Positions 40,886 to 49,000 of a stretch of 60,976 nt of DNA are shown in pieces. This DNA comes from a virus. The position numbers were made by a program, and so were the translations under genes. The stretch lies in IMG/VR virus record IMGVR_UViG_3300045999_003786, positions 1 to 60,976 of that record; one strand, written 5' to 3'. Position 1 is the stretch's first letter. Every line of letters begins with the position of its first letter. The notes below the pieces were generated by a model. It was not told where the DNA came from, did not search any database, and saw only the letters and a program-made list of their open reading frames with translations.

Positions 40886-41104
40886 ATGATGACAATTGAT
40901 GAAATAAGGCTGGCCCTTCAGGACCGGCGACTAACGGCAATCGCACAGGCAACCGGCCTGCACTACAACACGGTTATCGCTATCAAGCGCGGCGAACAAC
41001 TCAACCCCTCCTACGACACACTGAGCCGGCTGAGCACCTACCTTTCCACTCCGGCACAAGGCGCCAGCGCGCACACGGGAGCGGACAATGGCCGATCTTA
41101 CTGA
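40886..41104 (+). CDS. Small HTH regulator, 72 aa
   Basis: Single helix-turn-helix domain: DEIRLALQDRRLTAIAQATG, LHYNTVIAIKRGE, then YDTLSRLSTYL and a short tail. It resembles the 59-aa protein at 28067. It lies divergently from the array promoter at 40820-40848 and overlaps the primase-helicase by 17 bases. It could repress the leftward promoter or act at the repeated GGTAACT sites near 43.2 kb. A start at 40886 or the adjacent ATG is equally likely. Confidence 0.72.
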   Translation: MMTIDEIRLALQDRRLTAIAQATGLHYNTVIAIKRGEQLNPSYDTLSRLSTYLSTPAQGASAHTGADNGRSY

Positions 41105-43136
41105 TATCTTCGGCGGTCCGTGGACGCCCCCGCAGCCCAGCGGCTTTATCATGCCCGAGCCTCCAGAGCTGCAGATGGCAAGCGCCATGCTGGCATCTGG
41201 CATCACGCCACCAGAGAATATTATATTTGACGGTCGCATCCATCGATTCAACAGCGGCACCAAGGGCAAGGCCGGCTTTGACAAGCCCGGATTCTACGTG
41301 GGCTTCTTGGACGGCGTACCGGCGGGCCACTTTGGCTGCTGGAGGGCTGGCATCGAGAGACCGTTTCGCGCAGACGTGGGCCGTAAGCTCACCGTTGCAG
41401 AGGAGATGGCAAACTCCAAGCGCATGTCGGAGGCCAAAAAGCTGCGCGATGCGGAGCTGGTCAAAAGTCGCGAGGTGGCCGCTGATACGGTAGCCGTGAT
41501 CTGGCGCGACGCGGCCACTGCAAGCGCTGACCATCCATACCTAAGCCGCAAGGGCATAGGCTCGCACGGCGCAAGGGTCACGGGTGATGGGCGCCTGATC
41601 GTGCCACTGTTCAACGCCAACGGCGAGCTCTCGTCCCTGCAGTACGTCAGCGCCGACGGGGAGAAGAAGTACCACCCCGGAGCTGCCACCGGCAACTGCT
41701 TCTGGTCCATCGGCACCACCGACTATCTGAGCCTGCCGGGTAAGGGCACCGCCGTCTATCTTGCCGAGGGCTTTGCAACAGCGGCCACCATCCACGAGGT
41801 GACGGGCGCAGCGGTCTTCGTAGCCTACAGCGCAAGCAATCTGGTGCCGGTTGCGGGTATCCTGCGCGAGCGGTACAACGATCTTGTCATCGTGGCCGAC
41901 AATGATGCGTCCGGCGTTGGTCAGCGCTACGCAGAGCAGGCGGCGGCGAAGTATGGTGCGCGGGTCATCATTCCTCCGATTGCGGGTGATGCCAACGACT
42001 ACGCACAGGCTGGGCACGATTTATCTGCCCTGCTGCTCCCCAAGGCAGACGGCTGGCTTATCCCTGCCGACTCCTTCTGCGCCCAGCCCTCCCCCATCGG
42101 CTGGCTGGTCAAGCACTGGCTTCAGCAGAACGCGCTGATAATGGTTCACGGTCCGTCAGGCGGGGGCAAGACCTTTGTGGTGCTGGATATGTGCCTGCGC
42201 ATCGCGACAACCGACCTCGAATCATGGCACGGCAACAAAGTCCGTCCCGGCACAGTCGTCTATCTTGCCGGCGAGGGCCACCACGGCCTGCGAGGCCGCA
42301 TCGCCGCGTGGAAACAGCACCACGGCGCTGGATCCATCGACATGTATCTGTCCAAGGACGGCTGCGACCTCAACACCCCCGAGGGCTACCAGCGCGTGCG
42401 CGACGCCATCCGAGGCGGCGGCAGAAACGGCCAGACCATATCCCCCAGCATCATCGTGGTCGATACCCTGCACCGCTTCCTCTCCGGGGACGAGAACTCC
42501 GCGTCAGACGCCAAAACAATGCTAGACGCCTGCGCAGGGCTCATGAATGAGTTCGCCTGCTCCGTCCTGCTCGTTCACCACACCGGCGTTGCCGACGAGG
42601 CCCAGCACCGCGCCAGAGGATCAAGCGCATGGCGTGGCGCGCTCGACATCGAGATCAGCGTCGTGCCGCCAAGTGTCGATGACGCCCCCATCCAGATCGT
42701 CCAGCGCAAGAGCAAGGACGCCGAGCTCGCTGAGCCGATATTCGTTAACTTACAAAGCGTCCCCATCACCGGCTGGCTGGACGAGGATGGCGAGCAGGTC
42801 ACGTCCGCCGTTATCGTGGCGGCAGAGGCGCCGGCTAAAGCTGAGAAAAAGGACAAGCTCTCGAAGCACAAAAAGCTCTTTGAGTCAGCGTGGTGGCATG
42901 GCGGCGCAGAGGTTCGTGAGGACAAGCCATACGTCAGCAGGTCGGCTTTCTTGGACCACCTGATGGTTAATCAGGGCGTAAGTGAGAGCAGCGCAAAGAT
43001 GTATATAAAACCCTCCGCCGACGGAAAGCCCGTCAACGAGTTGCTGCTTGGAGAGGTTATCGCCGCGCATGAGCATGGCTGGATTATGCTGGATGAGATC
43101 GCTTCTGGCGCTATGTTGATTCGCAAGAATGCCTGA
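41088..43136 (+). CDS. Primase-helicase (TOPRIM + RepA/DnaB-like ATPase)
   Basis: The 682-residue protein joins two parts. Residues ~1-320 include a TOPRIM domain with YLAEGFATAATIHEVTG (~223) and VADNDASGVGQ (~269), preceded by a primase-associated region. Residues ~340-580 are a RecA-fold helicase: Walker A GPSGGGKT (355-362), then VYLAGEGHHGLRGRIAAW, IIVVDTLHRFL and LLVHHTG. A C-terminal ~100-residue winged-helix-like tail follows. It likely primes and unwinds at the phage origin, which is plausibly the repeat cluster just downstream. GGGAG is upstream of the ATG. Confidence 0.85.
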   Translation: MADLTDIFGGPWTPPQPSGFIMPEPPELQMASAMLASGITPPENIIFDGRIHRFNSGTKGKAGFDKPGFYVGFLDGVPAGHFGCWRAGIERPFRADVGRKLTVAEEMANSKRMSEAKKLRDAELVKSREVAADTVAVIWRDAATASADHPYLSRKGIGSHGARVTGDGRLIVPLFNANGELSSLQYVSADGEKKYHPGAATGNCFWSIGTTDYLSLPGKGTAVYLAEGFATAATIHEVTGAAVFVAYSASNLVPVAGILRERYNDLVIVADNDASGVGQRYAEQAAAKYGARVIIPPIAGDANDYAQAGHDLSALLLPKADGWLIPADSFCAQPSPIGWLVKHWLQQNALIMVHGPSGGGKTFVVLDMCLRIATTDLESWHGNKVRPGTVVYLAGEGHHGLRGRIAAWKQHHGAGSIDMYLSKDGCDLNTPEGYQRVRDAIRGGGRNGQTISPSIIVVDTLHRFLSGDENSASDAKTMLDACAGLMNEFACSVLLVHHTGVADEAQHRARGSSAWRGALDIEISVVPPSVDDAPIQIVQRKSKDAELAEPIFVNLQSVPITGWLDEDGEQVTSAVIVAAEAPAKAEKKDKLSKHKKLFESAWWHGGAEVREDKPYVSRSAFLDHLMVNQGVSESSAKMYIKPSADGKPVNELLLGEVIAAHEHGWIMLDEIASGAMLIRKNA

Positions 43137-43179
43137 GATTACCTAAAGGCGGCTCATAAAAGCACTGTATAAATATTCA

Positions 43180-43296
43180 GGTAACTAAGGTAACTTTTTG
43201 TCGGTAACTATAGTTACCGAAGGGGGGGCAAAACAGCCGTAAACGGTAACTGGTAACTACCCCCTTTCTATAGAAGGGGGAGTTACCTTAGTTACC
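43180..43296. repeat. GGTAACT iteron cluster, putative replication origin
   Basis: Eight exact 7-base sites lie within 117 bases. GGTAACT is at 43180, 43189, 43203, 43245 and 43252; its complement AGTTACC is at 43212, 43281 and 43290. A perfect 20-base palindrome TCGGTAACTATAGTTACCGA spans 43201-43220. A CCCCCTT/AAGGGGG hairpin (43260-43280) around another CTATAG lies between the outer sites. Clustered iterons directly after a primase-helicase gene suggest an origin or an operator array. Confidence 0.7.
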
Positions 43297-43321
43297 GTAC
43301 GGATGCGGGGGGTGAGTTTAT

Positions 43322-43401
43322 GGCAAGGACTATTTGGTAAGGACTATTTGACAAGAACCGTTCGGCAAGGCAAAGACCATTCAGTAAGGCAAAGATTGTT
43401 T
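43322..43401 (+). repeat. Degenerate direct repeats
   Basis: Five tandem degenerate copies: 14-base units GGCAAGGACTATTT, GGTAAGGACTATTT and GACAAGAACCGTTC, then two 19-base units beginning GGCAAGGCAAAGA and AGTAAGGCAAAGA. The tract lies between the iteron cluster and the next gene. It may be part of the origin or an RNA leader. Confidence 0.6.
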
Positions 43402-43438
43402 AGTGAACACACTATCAAAAAACCCTATGGGGATAACA

Positions 43439-43750
43439 ATGAGAACTTATCGCGGAAATCATCCTGACATCGAGGCGCAATGGTTGCAGCTCAATTACGA
43501 CATCCATGCAGACGGGTGTGACTGGTCAGTTTATGAAAAAGAGCAAGAGCACTCCCAGCAATGGCGATACTATAAAATTGTGGCGGCTGACAAAGCTCCG
43601 CTGAAGGCTAATTATTGGTTTGCCAAAAACTTGGTTACTGGTCAGATTGGATATAACAGAGACATGGCGATGATGCGCAAAACTCGGCCAAGCCTCCATG
43701 CCAAGGTTGAGCAGGCACTGGCGGACAGAGCAGCTAAGCTCAAAGGTTAA
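43439..43750 (+). CDS. Hypothetical protein, 103 aa
   Basis: The ATG at 43439 has GGGGATAAC just upstream; an upstream GTG in frame is less likely. The product contains GCDWSVYEKEQEHSQQWRYY and a basic C-terminal helix (RPSLHAKVEQALADRAAKLK). The frame stays open for 26 more codons after the TAA, to 43831, and that stretch reads like a charged protein tail (TPKTTKEAAEDNQGKKASI). Either the stop is a recent mutation or the extension is chance. No family was recognised. Confidence 0.58.
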   Translation: MRTYRGNHPDIEAQWLQLNYDIHADGCDWSVYEKEQEHSQQWRYYKIVAADKAPLKANYWFAKNLVTGQIGYNRDMAMMRKTRPSLHAKVEQALADRAAKLKG

Positions 43751-43830
43751 ACGCCAAAGACCACCAAGGAAGCCGCTGAAGACAACCAAGGGAAAAAGGC
43801 TTCCATTAAAGCACCACAGGCACTTGAATA

Positions 43831-43896
43831 ATGATCGGAAAAGCAGTTGGATTTGGCTCAAAAGAGGCCGGATTCATCGAAAAAGTTGAACGATAA
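43831..43896 (+). other. Possible 21-codon ORF
   Basis: An ATG overlapping the TAA that ends the open extension (TAATG, 43829-43833) starts a 21-codon frame reading MIGKAVGFGSKEAGFIEKVE. The coupling signal is suggestive, but there is no independent evidence of expression. Confidence 0.25.
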
Positions 43897-44166
43897 AACT
43901 CGCGGGCGGCGTTCATAAATATAAGTGACTGATCCCAATGGATTATACTGCAATCTACTGGATGAAACGGCGCTGCGGGAGGGATGGGGGAGTGTGGGGG
44001 GAACTGGGAATAGGCCAGATAGCCAGTGTCGGTGGCCAAAACGCCCGCATTGCTGTGCCCCCCCCTTGCGTCCCGAGGGGGCCGGAATCGATGGGAACGG
44101 ATGGGAATCGGTGGGAACGGATGGGTGCCGACCACAAGATGTAGTGTTTCGGGTATGGAGAGTGTG

Positions 44167-44355
44167 ATGAAAACACGTAAGTCATTGATATCATTGACAT
44201 CACTAATTCCGGTAATTGTTATTACCGGAAATAGCAAAAACGAACGAGAAGCATTCTCATTTGCAAGGTACCCTAGCGCCGATTCGTTTGGCGGGCTGGC
44301 CGGGATCGAGCCGCGACCCGCCGCTGGGCCGCCGTGCGCGAGCCCGCCGCTTTAG
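44167..44355 (+). CDS. Doubtful small ORF with hydrophobic start, 62 aa
   Basis: An ATG with GGAGAG 5-8 bases upstream opens a 62-codon frame starting MKTRKSLISLTSLIPVIVIT, which looks like a signal or membrane segment. The rest is low-complexity and coincides with the GC-rich tract. The same bases also form the promoter and palindrome near 44200, so this may not be coding. Confidence 0.3.
   Translation: MKTRKSLISLTSLIPVIVITGNSKNEREAFSFARYPSADSFGGLAGIEPRPAAGPPCASPPL
44194..44230 (+). promoter_or_regulatory. Putative late promoter overlapping operator palindrome
   Basis: TTGACA (44194-44199) and TGTTAT (44217-44222) are spaced by 17 bases. Perfect 10-base arms TTCCGGTAAT (44207-44216) and ATTACCGGAA (44221-44230) flank four bases that form the start of the -10 box, so a bound repressor would cover the promoter. 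The half-site CGGTAA is shared with the iteron palindrome at 43201. It could control terL and the late genes. Confidence 0.58.
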
Positions 44356-44494
44356 CCGGCTTTCGCACAGTAAATTACCCCCCGGAAAGTATTTTGGCTT
44401 TTGTGGTTTGACTGGTATGTGGCTAAATGGCCCCCATGTGTTGTGGAAGTGAGTGGGCTGAAAATTTTTTGCAAATTTTGAAAAGGTATTGCGA

Positions 44495-45970
44495 ATGCAT
44501 ATGGACGCGAAGGAGGTTGAGGCGCAGCGGTTGAGGCTGGAGTTGAGGCTGGCGTTGTTGGACCGGAGGGAGAGGAGCAAGGCGAGCTTTATTGACTTTG
44601 CGCGCTATGCGTGGCCGGAGGCTATTTTCTCGGCGCATCACAGCAAGATGGCGAATGCGTTTGACCGGATCATCAGTGGTGACCTGAAGCGGCTGGTTAT
44701 CAACATGCCGCCGCGTCACACGAAGAGTGAGTTTGGCTCGTACTTGTTGCCGGCGTATGCGATGGGTCGAAAGCCGGACTTGAAGATTATTCAGGCGACG
44801 CACACGGGTGAGCTTGCGGTTCGCTTTGGTCGCAAGGTGCGTAACCTGATGGACACGCAGAACTACAAGGATTTGTTTGAGGGGGTTGAGCTGCAGGCTG
44901 ACAGCAAGGCGGCGGGGCGCTGGGAGACGAGTAAGGGTGGTGAGTACTTTGCGGTGGGTGTGGGTGGTGCGATGACGGGACGGGGCGCTGACCTGTTGAT
45001 CATTGATGACCCGCACAGCGAGCAGGACGCGATGTCGTCGCTGGCGCTTGATAACGCGTGGGAGTGGTACAGCGCGGGTCCTCGCTCGCGGTTGCAGCCG
45101 GGCGGGGCTGTTGTTGTGATCATGACGCGCTGGGGGACGAAGGATCTGACTGCTCGGCTGATCAAGAGTCAGAACTCGTTTGGCTCGGACAAGTGGGAGG
45201 TGATTGAGTTTCCGGCGATCTTTGATGAGGGTACGCCCAAGGAGCGTCCGCTGTGGCCGTCGTTTTGGAAACTTGAGGAGCTTCAGGCGGTGCGAGCTCA
45301 GCTTGGGGTGCAGCGTTGGAATGCGATGTACCAGCAGAGGCCGACGGCGGATGAGGGTGCGATTCTCAAGCGGGAGTGGTGGCGGATCTGGGAGCGGGAT
45401 GTGTTGCCGCCGGTTGAGTATATTATTCAGTCGTATGACACGGCGTACTCGAAGAAGGAGACGGCGGATTATTCGGTGATCACGACGTGGGGGGTGTTTT
45501 ACCCGACGGAGGATGCGGGTCCGAATTTAATTCTGATGGACATGCGCAAGGGTCGGTGGGACTTTCCGGAGCTCAAGCGTGTGGCGAAGGATCAGTACGC
45601 ATACTGGCAGCCGGACAATGTGTTGATTGAGGCGAAGGCGACGGGGACGACGTTGCAGCAGGAGCTTCGCCGGATGGGCATTCCGGTGACGATGTACTCG
45701 CCCGGTGGGCGTCGGGCTGGGCAGGACAAGGTGTCTCGGGCGAATGCGATTGCGCCGTTGTTTGAGTCGGGCATGGTGTGGGCGACGCAGGACCACTGGG
45801 CACAGGAGGTGATTGAGGAGTGTGCGGCGTTCCCCAACGGTGACAACGATGACATCGTTGACAGTACGACGCAGGCGTTGATGAGGTTCCGAGCGGGGAA
45901 CTTTATTGCGTTGAACACGGACGAGGAGGATGAGGTGGGTGACGAATCGCTTGTGCCGGAGTACTATTGA
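44495..45970 (+). CDS. terL: Terminase large subunit
   Basis: The start at 44495 has AAAAGG about 8 bases upstream; a TTG two codons earlier is less likely. The 491-residue packaging motor has an ATPase with Walker A PPRHTKSE (72-79), Walker B LLIIDDPHS (167-175) and the coupling segment VVVIMTRWGTKDL, then an RNase-H-like nuclease with SYDTAYSKK (313-321), DYSV and a late DDIVDS acidic pair near 450. It is complete and of normal length. Its local codon choice favours G at third positions more than its neighbours. The small subunit is about 9 kb away on the other strand. Confidence 0.93.
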   Translation: MHMDAKEVEAQRLRLELRLALLDRRERSKASFIDFARYAWPEAIFSAHHSKMANAFDRIISGDLKRLVINMPPRHTKSEFGSYLLPAYAMGRKPDLKIIQATHTGELAVRFGRKVRNLMDTQNYKDLFEGVELQADSKAAGRWETSKGGEYFAVGVGGAMTGRGADLLIIDDPHSEQDAMSSLALDNAWEWYSAGPRSRLQPGGAVVVIMTRWGTKDLTARLIKSQNSFGSDKWEVIEFPAIFDEGTPKERPLWPSFWKLEELQAVRAQLGVQRWNAMYQQRPTADEGAILKREWWRIWERDVLPPVEYIIQSYDTAYSKKETADYSVITTWGVFYPTEDAGPNLILMDMRKGRWDFPELKRVAKDQYAYWQPDNVLIEAKATGTTLQQELRRMGIPVTMYSPGGRRAGQDKVSRANAIAPLFESGMVWATQDHWAQEVIEECAAFPNGDNDDIVDSTTQALMRFRAGNFIALNTDEEDEVGDESLVPEYY

Positions 45971-46032
45971 GGTAAAATGCTCCCAGTGCCTGCGATTCGG
46001 GGCGAGACGTTTATTTCTGAGGCTGTGTTGAT

Positions 46033-49000
46033 ATGCCAAATTTGACTTCACGAGAGATGCTGGCACGACTTCCTGTGCGGATGGCTGATGGTGGTGATGC
46101 GGCGGGCGTATCTGCGGCCTACCGAGAGGCGATGGCAAAGGGCGGCCAGCAGACTGTTAACGACTACTACGCTAATCTGCGGGCAGAGGGCGAGAAGTAT
46201 CTAGCCAACCCCAACGCGCCGACCGGCCCTGAAGCGTACAACGTGTTGTTGCAGTCTGGCATTAGCACCTCTGATCTGATCAATGCGGGTGTTAATCGGG
46301 CCGTGTTGGACAAGATCTTCACGGTGCAGCAGCCGGCTGGGCAGCTCACGGCGACGGGGCAGGTTATTCCGGCACAGGCTCCGGCGATGCAGTTTACGAC
46401 CCCCGCAGGCTTGACCTCTGCGTATGAGCGCAGTCCGGATTTGATGAACGAGATGGCGAGGCTTGGGCAGCTTGGGCAGGATGGGCGAGCGGCGTTGGAT
46501 GCGCAGGGCCGGGACTATCTTGCCAACTTACAAAAGGATGGCATTAGCGATCAAGAACGTGCGCAGGCGCGGGAGTACGGCACCGAGCGTGGCTACACGT
46601 TTGATGACCTGCGCAAGGCTGGTGTTGACCCGAGCTTTTTATTTAACATAGTGACGCCACCGCCAAAGGCTTACGTGCCGCCTGTGACTGCATCCTCTGC
46701 GTTCCCGCAGACGCAGACGACGTACACCGCGCCAACCGTGTACCAGCCGCTGGCAACACAGCCTGACATCTACACGGCTGGGCAGCCTGCACTTGACACG
46801 GCTTTCCGGAACAGCGCCCCGCGCACCGCGATTGCGGACATGCCGGGCTATTTTAACTACACCCCTGCTGCCAAGCTTCGCCCGGCAACAGGCGCCGGCT
46901 ACACCTTTACGCCGCCAAGCGTGACCTCCCGTCCGCGCTCCCTGTTGAGTCCGAGCGACATTAAGGCCTACGGCGGCATGACATCCAAGTCTCAGCAGTT
47001 TGCACAGAACCGCGCGGCTATTGACCGCAACTTGCGTGCCTTGTTGTCTGCGACGCCTGCGCTCCAGAACGCCAGCACCTACAACATGCTGCGCAACCGA
47101 GTAATGTCCGGTGAGTTTGGTGATGCGCAGCGCGCGTTTGACCCCGCGACGACAGAGGGGCAGCGATTACAAGCTTTGGTGAGTGGGCTTGGCACGGTTA
47201 CGGGCGGGCCTGCTCCGGGCACTACTGGCATCACTGGCGGCACCACTGGCACTATTGCCGACAGCACGACTGCGGGCGGATACGCGGCATCGATTGAGCC
47301 TCTGACTTACGGCGGCTACAGGGAGTTCAACCAAGGTGGTGCGGTAAAAAAGCCTGAAGGGTTTGCGGAAGGAGGGATTGCCACTTCAGGGCGAATCCCT
47401 CTTGATCCCAGCGACCCGAGGTACATCACAGAGGATCCGCGCGTAAGTCCTGATGTTCAGGTGCCGTTGGACGAGCTTCTTCGTCGGCAGATGGCGGCAT
47501 CTCCACGGCCCACGGCGCCGTCTCCTCGCATGGCCCGAGCAGCGCAGCAGGCCGCGCAGCCGCAGACAGAAAGTGCGTCGATGCTTAGCAACCTGCTGGC
47601 TGGCGCGGCGCAGATCCCCGGCACAGTGTACGATTACGGCAAGGGCATTGCGCAGAGCGAGCGCCCGCTGGCAGCGTTTGGCGAGGATGTGAGCACGCTG
47701 GCCGGTGGTATGTACGAAGGGCTTAAGCAGGATCCGATTGGGTTTGGCTTGGACATGACACCGATTATCGGCGAGATACGCTCAGGGATGGACGCGAAGA
47801 AGTACTCGGACATGGCCAACGAGGCGCAAGCTGCTGGCGACACGGCGCTTGCTGACACCTACCGGCAGGTTGCCACGATGGCAGCTGCAGGTGCGGTTCC
47901 TTTTGGCGGCATCGGCGCTCGCGGCGCTAGGCGCGCGGCAATAAGTGATATGGACGATGTGCCTCCGGACGATGTGCCTCCGGACAGTGCGCGGGGGATG
48001 ATGGATGCTCTGACGCCTGAGACGGGCATTGATGGCCCGAGAACACTAGGCGAAGACGTTGACGCCTTGACCGCACTGGACCAGCCGCCGGCAGGCAGTG
48101 CTGCGGCGATGTTGGATGATCTGGAAGATGCGGCTGATGTGTCTGTGGCCAGACTGGCCAGAAATGAGACGCAGGCGATAGATGCTGCGGTGAAAAGCAG
48201 AGGTCGTCGAAGAACTTTAAAAACCGAAGCACGCAGAATTAAAAACAATTATTTGCAAGAAGATGGCTGGGCACCCCTTGAAGTTGCAGGGGTAAAAGAG
48301 AACAAGCCTAGATTTAAAAAAATCGCTTATGGTTTTGAAAACGCACCAGAAGGTGTTGACCCGCTAACATGGTCAAGTCGTCTTTCTGACAATATAGTCT
48401 CAGAAGTTGACGGTGTAGTAGAGCGCGCGCGAGCTGGGGATGAGGCGGCAATCGGCATACTTAGACAGGCCAACTGGTATCGCAGCATGCGCAACCAGCT
48501 TCGTTCTGAGTTTGGAGGCATCGGGGATGTCTTTGCCGACGTGCTTGGCACAACAAGCGCCCAAACAAACGTGGAGCAAAATTTTAGGAATGCGGTCCAG
48601 ATATTGCGACGATATAGTCGCGGCGAGTTTGATGCGGAGCTGCAGGCTTATGAAAACAGAATTAAACAAGGCCTGCCTGTAGATGGAAAAACGCTGACTG
48701 CTTTGCACAATAACGGAGAGTTCCCTTTAATTACCAGTTCATCTGGCAAGCTTTTCAATACAAACAGCCCATCCTCGATGGGTGCGTTGTTGAATATGTT
48801 CAGGTCGGTAAAGACCGGAAGCGCACCAAAAACACCAAACTTTACCGGCAATCTTATTGGCCTTACTAATGAGGCAACAATAGATGTTTGGGCGGCACGT
48901 ATGTTGCGCAGGCTTTCTGGCCAGTCACGCATACCCCCTGTCGCTGAGCAGGGTGTGAAAGGCGACCATTTGGCCGGATCAACCCTTGAAAACCCCCTTG

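Larger units (their letters stand above)
43897..44494. other. Non-coding control region upstream of terL
   Basis: No convincing gene is seen here. It holds a G-quadruplex-like tract (43977-44001), an 8-C run facing GGGGG (44058-44081), a 20-base direct repeat (44085-44104 and 44105-44124, one mismatch), a promoter overlapping a palindrome near 44200, and a very GC-rich stretch (44290-44345) with 7-bp arms GGCGGGC/GCCCGCC. A Gly-rich frame 43938-44144 has no ribosome site. Proximity to terL makes this a candidate packaging-site region. Confidence 0.55.

Noticed and set aside
43938-44144. Plus-strand 68-codon Gly-rich frame
   Set aside because: No ribosome site, and its composition follows the G-rich repeats; too weak to call a gene.
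43806-44237. Minus-strand 143-codon frame
   Set aside because: Pro/Ile-rich, no ribosome site, crosses the palindrome and G-rich tract; looks like a chance frame.
44290-44345. Possible tRNA or tRNA fragment on the minus strand
   Set aside because: The 7-bp arms GGCGGGC/GCCCGCC and CTCGATC look tRNA-like, but the span is only ~59 bases, the T-stem does not pair and no anticodon arm forms.
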